NCBI GenBank assembly: GCA_037783545.1
Contig: JBBELK010000370.1
Coordinates: 1,736,001 to 1,800,000 of the forward strand
Direction of reading: 5' to 3'
DNA length: 64,000 nucleotides
From: Henricia sp. BOLD:AAB3569
Taxonomy: Eukaryota; Echinodermata; Asteroidea; Spinulosida; Echinasteridae
The translations under genes were made by a program, and so were the position numbers. This document shows positions 48,607-56,800 of this stretch, piece after piece; the stretch's first letter is position 1; each line of letters opens with the position of its first letter. The notes under the pieces are model-generated. The model saw only the letters and a program-made list of their open reading frames with translations, made no database searches and had not been told where the DNA came from.

Positions 48607-48752
48607 TGGGCTGCGTTCCAAACACGCGAACGTTGCCAACGTTCGCCACTGGTTACAGTGCTTTTGTGCACTAGTCTATGAAAAGTCGGGTACCAGTTGT
48701 TGGCGAACGATGCAAACGTTTGCAATGTTCGCGTGTTTGGAACGCAGCCCTG
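48607..48752. mobile_element. MITE with GGCTGCGTTCCAAA ends, short copy
   Basis: Perfectly mirrored ends GGGCTGCGTTCCAAACACGC and GCGTGTTTGGAACGCAGCCC enclose about 105 bp. It abuts copy 1. Confidence 0.85.
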
Positions 48753-50120
48753 GTGTTTGGTATCAAATGCCACCGGGCTCATAATAAACCTGCGCAGATC
48801 AATATTACTTACGGAATGGACGCGGCTGCCATTGGTGGCATGCAGCAAACAAACCGCCCTTTTTCATTATTACGTCACGTTTGAGCTAGAGTGCGCATGC
48901 TCAACATGACGTAGCAATGGAAAAGAACCGGTTTGTTTGCTGCCACCAAGCATCTCAAAAGTCTCCCATTAGCCTTTGGCGTGTTTCACATGAAAAGCGC
49001 CGTTTATACCGATGTACTTCCTTTCACATGCACACATAGTATTCAGATAACCAGACTAAATTTGTGTTGCTATGTAATGTGATCGGGTGCACACGGCAGT
49101 ATGAATTACAGAATAAATACCGTGTTCACTGTACGAGAAAATGGCATAAAGCAACTGGACTGCTGGTTGCTAGGCATTGGCGTGCAGCACGTAGCAACAA
49201 CAGCGTAGTATGTGACTTTCTAAACTGCACCTCCATTTGAAAGTAAAGAATTTAAGGTGCTAGCCACAGTATGCAAAAGTTACACGCAAAAGGCTAATTG
49301 AAGGTTTAGGGGGAAATAACATATTTCGATTTATGCCAGACACGACAGTAAATACTTCCATGCACCAATTATAATGGATTTATTTTACCTAATTGTTTGA
49401 ATGTGCATAATTAACTTACTATTATTTTCATTCAAATAAAACAATTAAAAAAACCCTCGCGCCCACACTTAAAGGGAGAGTACACCATTTACTGTACAAA
49501 TGACTTCTACTTTCGCTCGTAACCACCGCCGTTACAGGGCGCTGGGACAGGCTAATTTTTTTCTAGCAGGCAAGGCTGGTTTTTCAAACAGTACATTCAT
49601 TCCATTCATAAATCTCATTTTTTTGCGCTGGATATAAGCACAAGCGTATGATTTATTAAATTTTTGTCTGGCAGTAAGCAACCCACAATGCTCCGTGCTT
49701 CTGTAGCTGTGACCTTTGCGCACGTATTTCCTGTACATAAATATGTGAGGGCAGCCCATCCCAATCCATCCCATCGCACTGTACTAAGGCGGTGGGTACG
49801 AGCGAGACCTCTACTCTGGTACTTTCTGAAAACATCTACTTTATCAAATTGTACTATACACTTGTTGACAATCCTGAAATTTAATAATGGTATCAAAAAT
49901 AACTTTATTGGTACTTTACTTTTTGATAACTTCATTTGGAGGATGAACAAAAAGGCACTTTGGCCCAAAGCCAAAGCGCAAGGAATTCTGGGAAATACTG
50001 TAATCACACGTCACATCATTTTGAGTGGTTCCCACTCGTGCCATTGTTCAAGTGTTTGTACAAGGCAGGCAACCAATATAATCGTGTTTTCGTCAAGATT
50101 GTAATCAAATAATTCTCCTT

Positions 50121-50558
50121 GGCTGCGTTCCAAACACGCGAACATTTGTTAACGTTGGCGCCAACGTTTGCTCAATGCGGAACGGATTGTTTGCCAAAAT
50201 ACATTGTCAACTATGGCGGTGCCCACAGTCCCAGCGTCGTAGTGACGCTGTAATGTGGCTCTCCTCTAGCTCTGCTTACCAAATTTTTGAGGAAATGTGA
50301 TACGTTGCCATTGATTATGTATCGCCATCAGCGATAAAGGAAATAACCACAAAAGGTGCAATTTATTCGCTATTTTCAAAACTGCAAACCATCGTCTGTC
50401 ATCTTTCATGTCGCGTACGCCATTTTGAAATGACTCGCGAACATCGCGAACTTAAAAGTTCGTTTCAAACGTTGGTGGCGCACTATACGTTCCACTCGAA
50501 ATAATTGTTGGCCAACGTTGCCAACGTTTGCAAACGTTCGCGTATGTGGAACGCAGCC
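50121..50558. mobile_element. MITE with GGCTGCGTTCCAAA ends, copy 2
   Basis: GGCTGCGTTCCAAACACGCG at the left; CGCGTATGTGGAACGCAGCC at the right. The interior matches copy 1. It ends about 155 bp downstream of the BBOX1-like stop codon, so it may be in the 3' UTR. Confidence 0.85.
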
Positions 50559-50712
50559 CTGTATTTGTATTTACTTAATCTGTTTGACCAACAGTATACG
50601 CTCAGTAAAGATGCGTCGGGATTATGAATTTGTAATGATGTAAAAACTCTGTTCATATCCACGAAGCTGAAGATTACACCAGGCACTTTGAAAACGTCTG
50701 TCGTAGTCTTCC

Positions 50713-50879
50713 TTACAGGCGTTCCTCTCCAAACAGCGTCTCCCGGAGAATGCGCATGCGTGAGTGAGCCTCGTCCCAGTCGAAGTACGCGCCTTCAAGA
50801 AGGCGGCTCCCTTCTTCCGTGACAGTGTACGCGCTGCGGCCGTGGAGAACTCGGCCGTTGTTAAAAGTGGCTACCTCTC
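50713..50879 (-). CDS. BBOX1-like terminal exon with distal iron and 2-oxoglutarate ligands
   Basis: 167 bp ending in TAA. The first two bases complete the Gly codon of LAPG|EV. It encodes EVATFNNGRVLHGRSAY, GSRLLEGAYFDWD and SRMRILRETLFGEERL. LHGR carries the second iron histidine, SRLLEG the arginine that pairs with 2-oxoglutarate, and EGAY the cage tyrosine. Length and C-terminus agree with the family. Confidence 0.92.
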
Positions 50880-53800
50880 CTGTTTTCAGAAAAATATCAA
50901 GACAACACACCAAAATAACTGATGCTATACGATTTAAAGGCCCAATTGGGCGAGAGCATATACTCTTAATGACCCAAAAGTCGTTATTCTTGCCGTTCGC
51001 GTGCGCAGAAGTACTACTCACAAGTACATGCACGAACGCAGCCAAGGTGTTGTATGGTAAACAACACCACATGATTTTTCAAGTGTAAAATGGTACCTTT
51101 GTGGGAGAAATTGCCAACTGAAGGTATCTTTAAAAAAAACAAAATTGTCTCACTTTTTTACCATTCATTCAATACCAAAACCATGCATGGATTTGTCAGG
51201 TTTTCTCAAGTATTATTTCATCCATGGCCGAAATTTCTACAAGGCGGTTTATCAACATTATTCTTTCGTTAGGCCTATATGATGCTATGTTGTTCCTGTT
51301 TTCCAATCATGCATGTAATCTGTCGTTAAACACAACCAAGCATGCAACTGGCTTGAACCAGATTAGACCGGTGTGGTGTTTGGCAAGGGGTTAAGGACGA
51401 ATAAGAAACAGCTACCTCAAGGATCGGAGGTTAATCGTACAAATAAAAAGCTATTAAAAGCTCAACTGGCTTGGACCAGATTAGACCGGTGTGGTGTTTG
51501 GCAAGGGGTTAAACCCGCCGCACACCTTTGCGATTTACCGGCCTATCGGACACCGGACCATCGGATCCGGAAAAATCAAACAAGTTTGATTTGCTCCGGT
51601 CTATAGCGTACGGTCAGACCGGCCCGAATTGTTTCAGCGCACACCTTTCCGGTAAGTGGTCCGATGGTCCGATTATCCGGTAAATCGCAAAGGTGTGCGG
51701 CGGGCTTTAAGGATGAATAAGAAACAGCTACCTCGAGGAGGTTCGATCGGAGGTTAATCATACAAATAAAAAGATATTAAAAATTTGCATTTAAAAACAT
51801 TTAAACCACACTGAAAACGCTCAGTGAGAATTCACCCTAAAAGCCCGATGCACCATTTTACAAGGCGATACTTTTTATATTCATGGAATAAGGGCACATA
51901 TCTAATTAAAGAATTATGTTGGTAAACATCTCGTAGCATTTCATCTACAAAACAATGTATAAATGCTTGAGAAATCCTTTAAAATCGATAAATGTTTTTT
52001 TGTGTTCAGCGCATGGCCAAAAAAAAGTGTGCGCGCACATTTTTAACCTACTTTCAGTTGTAAATTTCTTAAGCCCGTCTACACTGTCAAACATTTCACA
52101 TAAAACATGACCAAACTTCAAGTTTGGTCATGTTTTTCAGAAAGGTTTGCAGGTGTGGACGGCACATAAAACATTAGCAAACAGCAAACTTCACCAAACC
52201 GTGTTCGCCGGTGTTTTGACCTGCAGCTATTGGCTAACATCTGTATGCTCAAGGTGATATGATTAGAGCCAGCCAATTATTATTATTATTATTTCTTTCT
52301 GGTATTCATAGCAAGGATTCCTCAATAGTGCTCATTGCACTGTCACTAGCAAGCGTGAGGAAACCCATGCATGAAGAATTAGAATGGCCAGAGACACCGG
52401 GGAATCCCCTTGCTCTTCACGAAAGAGCGTTACCGTTACCCAACACACTGGACCAACGGCTTTACATCCCTTCCGAAGGATGGAGCAAGTGTGGTTGAGT
52501 GCCTTGCTCAAGGGCACAGGTACCGCAGCCGGGGAAGGTTCGAACCCGCAGCAACCCCAAATGTTCACCTATGATTGCGAGTCAATGACCCAAACCACTC
52601 GGCCACGGTACACCAATCGTGATCATGTGACCGTTCAAGAAGTTTGCTTCTGTTTGCCAATGTAGAGACACAATGTAGAAAAACATCAGCAAACATATCT
52701 GTTTGGTGATGTTTGCAAACAAAATGTTTGCAAATGTTTGCAAGAGTTTGGACAGAAATAAATCCACCCGGTGTTTGTTACCATTGCCACCAAGGCTCAT
52801 GAAGTAACATTTTTGGTAATTGGGTCATTCTATACTCTCCAACAAAAGAAACTGTGCATGATACAAATTGCTGTATTTTTTCAGCCATGGCAGATAACTC
52901 GCTGGAATAAACTGTTAATGAAAGTCCATGAAATCTTTCAAATGGTTAACCGAACTTGAAATGTACAAAATGTGTTCTTCGTGTTCTCAGAGGTTGCTGA
53001 AAACTGACTTGCCAATATTGAAGTCACAAAGTCAGTATCGAGTGTGTCCCCCTTGTGCATTAATCCCACTGCTGTGCATCTTCGCCTCATGGAGCCAATG
53101 ACACGCGCATGAAAGAGAATATTGACTTTTGGGTAGTCCTTTATACGGCTTGCTAACGAGACCTGAACTTTATGGAATTCTGTTACATAACAACCTGTAG
53201 GACCCCTATTGTGAAATCAACACCCAGGCATGCCTAAGTCCTGCACTATGCCATGAGTAGGTTTTGAGTGCATAACCTTTTTCTAACAATGTCAGAGAAT
53301 ATTGTCTGTGAATTTGGTGTTTATTTTCCACCTTCTTGAAAAAATACAGCAATTTTTACCATGCACAGTTTCTTTTGTTGGAGAGTATATAAATTTGGGG
53401 TCCAACGTGTGACATTTTTCTGTCCCCGTTACACCTGACATACTGCTATTTGCCGTACACGTATCATTAAAAATGCCTTCAAACCATATTTTTATGAATT
53501 GTATTTTATGTAATCACTCTTTGAAATAGAAGGCATTTAAAGAGTATGTCCTGAATTTACAAAATACAACATTTTACAAGATGTCAGATGTAACGGGGAC
53601 AGAAAAAAGTGGACCCCAAATTTATAGAATGACCCAATAATTGCAAATGATAAAATGGTCTTTAAATACAAATATTCATGGCTAGGTTGGTGGGGCGTCT
53701 GCACGTTGGGCGGTGGGTCCGCGGTTCGGATCCCGATGGAGCCGGGTTGCTTTTTACTGCATCTGGATTTCTCAGACTCATGGACATCTGTCCACATTTG

Positions 53801-56800
53801 TATCGAATTTATTCACCCCGGCGGTCCCTGCGTCATAATCCCTAAAAATAATCACCTATTCATGCAAAATTATATTCCAAAAAAACAGATATAAATGCAT
53901 GAAGTATTTTATGAACTTTATACCCACAACTGGAACGAACCGGTGCGGTGTTTGGCAAAGGGTTAAAGACGAATACGAATCAGCTACTTCAAGAAGTTCG
54001 TTCGAGGTTAATCGTACAAAGAGCAACTTGGATATTCAAACCGTATAATGTTGTTGTTGTTTTTATGGCATCTTCGGCAACTAAGGCCCTTTATGCCATC
54101 AACTATACGGTTTTAGCTTTAACTATATTATCAACTTGAGATGACGAAGAAGGAGTTGCAGTTTTAGAAGTGGGAGGAAAACCCCCAGAGAAATGCCCCA
54201 GGGGAAAACCCACGCGGTCAAGTAGGGACTGCAAACCCAATCCACATACATGTACATAATTTACGGAGTCGTATGACTTGGTTGCCATACAATCAAAATT
54301 TAATTTTGGAGCCGGAGGGGAATTTTCCCATTTTGTTTGTTGGTTTTTTTCCCTCTTAAAAGGTGTTTTTGCAGGTTTTTCGCCCTTCCCGTAATTAGCG
54401 TAAATGTTAGTGTCACGTGCATGTATAATAATTACTTGTGATGTTGTTCTTCTGTAACCATTAGTTTTTTGATGTTGTAGTTGTTGTACAAATGTATCTT
54501 ATTCCAGTTTGTTTGTGATTGTGAAGTTGTTCAATTTAGTATATTTGTTTTATGTGTGTTTGCAGGGCCCAATGGAAACCAGTTTTTGTAAACTGTTTGG
54601 GCACACCCTGGGTAAATAAATGGAATAAATAAATAAATAAATACACGCCCCGGATTCGAACCCGGGACGCCAGCGGTGAAAGGCGAGGAGAGAACCACTA
54701 CGCCATCGAGTTTCCCAAAACCCTTGCTGCATCGAGTTGAGCTAAGCTGTATTTTAGGGCCTCGGGCTGTTCGACCAATGATCGGGCTGTTCGACAAATT
54801 TTATTTGTAACGCGTATCTCTAAATAAAATCTTGCATTCCAATTGATGAAGTGGGGGTATATAATCAAAAATAAGCAATCGAAATGTAAAAACTCACGAT
54901 CTTTTCTGAGCCGACAAGTCAATCTTTGAAGATCGTAAACTACTAGTACATGCAGCAAAAGATATGCAACACGCACAGCATCCAACGTATATGGCAAGCC
55001 AAAAGGTCATAACGTATTGCGGCAACGCGTTGCGAAAATATCACAACAGGTTGTGCTATCATTCAATCATAACACTATTTCTGCAACGTGTTGCTAAAAA
55101 TAGACTCGCGACGTGTTGTGAGGTACAGGTGTCCAACAACGCGTTGCGAACATCTCACAACGCGTTGTGGATATCTGGCAACGCGTTGTGAGATGTTCGC
55201 ATCGCGTTGTTGGACACCTTACAACACGTCGCGAGTCTATTTTTAGCAACACCTTGCACAAATACAGTGTTCTGATTTGATGATAGCACAACCTGTTGTG
55301 ATATTTTCGCAACGCATTGTAGTATTTTCGCAACGCGTTGCCGCAATACGTTATGACATTTTGGCTTGCCTTGGCTTGCCATAGTAGTACGTAGGCCTAC
55401 AGTGTAGGCCTACATACAGACCTCGCTAGCTTTCGCCATCTATACCAAAAGTAGAGCTTGCAGACTTTTTTTTAGAGTGCCCAAGTTCGAAGCATTCATT
55501 TTCACATGCATCCACACTTGGGTCATCCATTCCAAATTGGATGAAGACTATGCTAGCAGAAATATTTTTTCAGGTCACGAAATTTTAATAAATTTTTATC
55601 GTTTTTAGAGATAATTATGCATGTATTATATACCGTTAAAAAAAAACATTTTAGTTACCCGAATCACTTTCGGGTCGGTTGTATACTTAAGATTGGACAG
55701 AAAAATTGATATACAAAAAACAAAATCTCGCCCGTGGAATAGGCGTTTTAGTCGTGTTGTGCCCGGAAGCTCAGATTTGACCTTTGCCGCGAGACTATTG
55801 AAATTCTGAAATGGGTAACATGGATTTTGACAAGAACACATTTGAATTCAACGAAAATTAGTTGATCATCATAGAACTTGCTAAAAGTGGATTTACATGC
55901 ACTAAGCCTTCTCGTGCGTCAATTTAAAGCGCGTCGCTTTAAGAAAAAGCGGTATGGAGGGAATTTTGAGTAAAACGACGTACTGAAAATCACGGAATCA
56001 CAGAAATTATTTCCGGCCAAGTTGATTCTGTGGTTTTCGGGGCGTCGTTTCACTCAAAATTCCATCCATAGAGCTTTTTCTTAAAAGCTCCAAAAAGCTC
56101 AGTGCGAATCCACTTTTACGCGCAAAAAGGCTCAAGCGTTGGTACACATCAAACGAAACGCGAACGGATCCCGGACGAAAAAAAAAACCGAACCCAAAAC
56201 TATAACGAACCTGGTGCAAGTCGGTGCTCGACCAGGTTTTGGGGACGGTACATGACATTCCGGAAGAGCTTCAATGCTCGGTACGTCTCCCTGATCTGAT
56301 CAACCGGAAGTGTGAGATAGGGCGCCCTCACATGGTGGTTGTAGTTTATGCTCATGAACTGGCCGTGACTGTTATACCTGCAGGGGAAGGAAAGGGCATT
56401 CAATTATAGATAGGTACCTCTGTTTACATGTGAACATTTTATTATGAGAGCTCAGCCACAGGGAACCAGACGGTTCGTATAGAAAAACATATTCCTGGGC
56501 GTAAGAAGCCATGGCGAGTGTGTCCTTGTGCAAGACACTTCGCTTCTATATTATTAGGGGTGCATATATTTGGTTGTTTCAAGCTTGTTCATAGTTTTTC
56601 CCCCAGAAAATGGATTTCGCTCAAACCTAACAATCAAAATACTACATATGGAAAGAAAACAGGAAATTTGCAATCCCCAATTTGGATGTGGAAGCAAAAA
56701 GGGTTGGTGTACTTACTGCACTGTTTTATGGAACCAAATTAGTTTACAAAACATTAGTGTTTTTTTCCTCGACATCCTTGAAAATATACGGATTGAGAGC

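Larger units (their letters stand above)
46384..50712. other. Region upstream of SWEET1 and downstream of BBOX1-like gene
   Basis: The SWEET1 promoter should lie just above 46383, but no clear core elements were identified. Small hairpins are seen at 46827-46889 (CCACATA.CAACGA and mirror) and 47542-47660 (CGATTAGCTTTCT and mirror). CG-rich inverted elements with GGCTGCGTTCCAAACACGCG ends are at 48179-48605, 48607-48752 and 50121-50558. Open frames here, such as 48244-48681 and 49664-50104, overlap these repeats or have no recognisable domain. Confidence 0.5.

Noticed and set aside
48244-48681. 145-codon open frame on the plus strand
   Set aside because: It overlaps two inverted-repeat elements and the related copy at 50121-50558 does not keep the frame open.
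54647-54722. Functional tRNA gene on the minus strand
   Set aside because: Good B box, but it is followed by an (AAAT)n junction and a SINE-like body instead of a T-run terminator, and the anticodon arm is not convincing.
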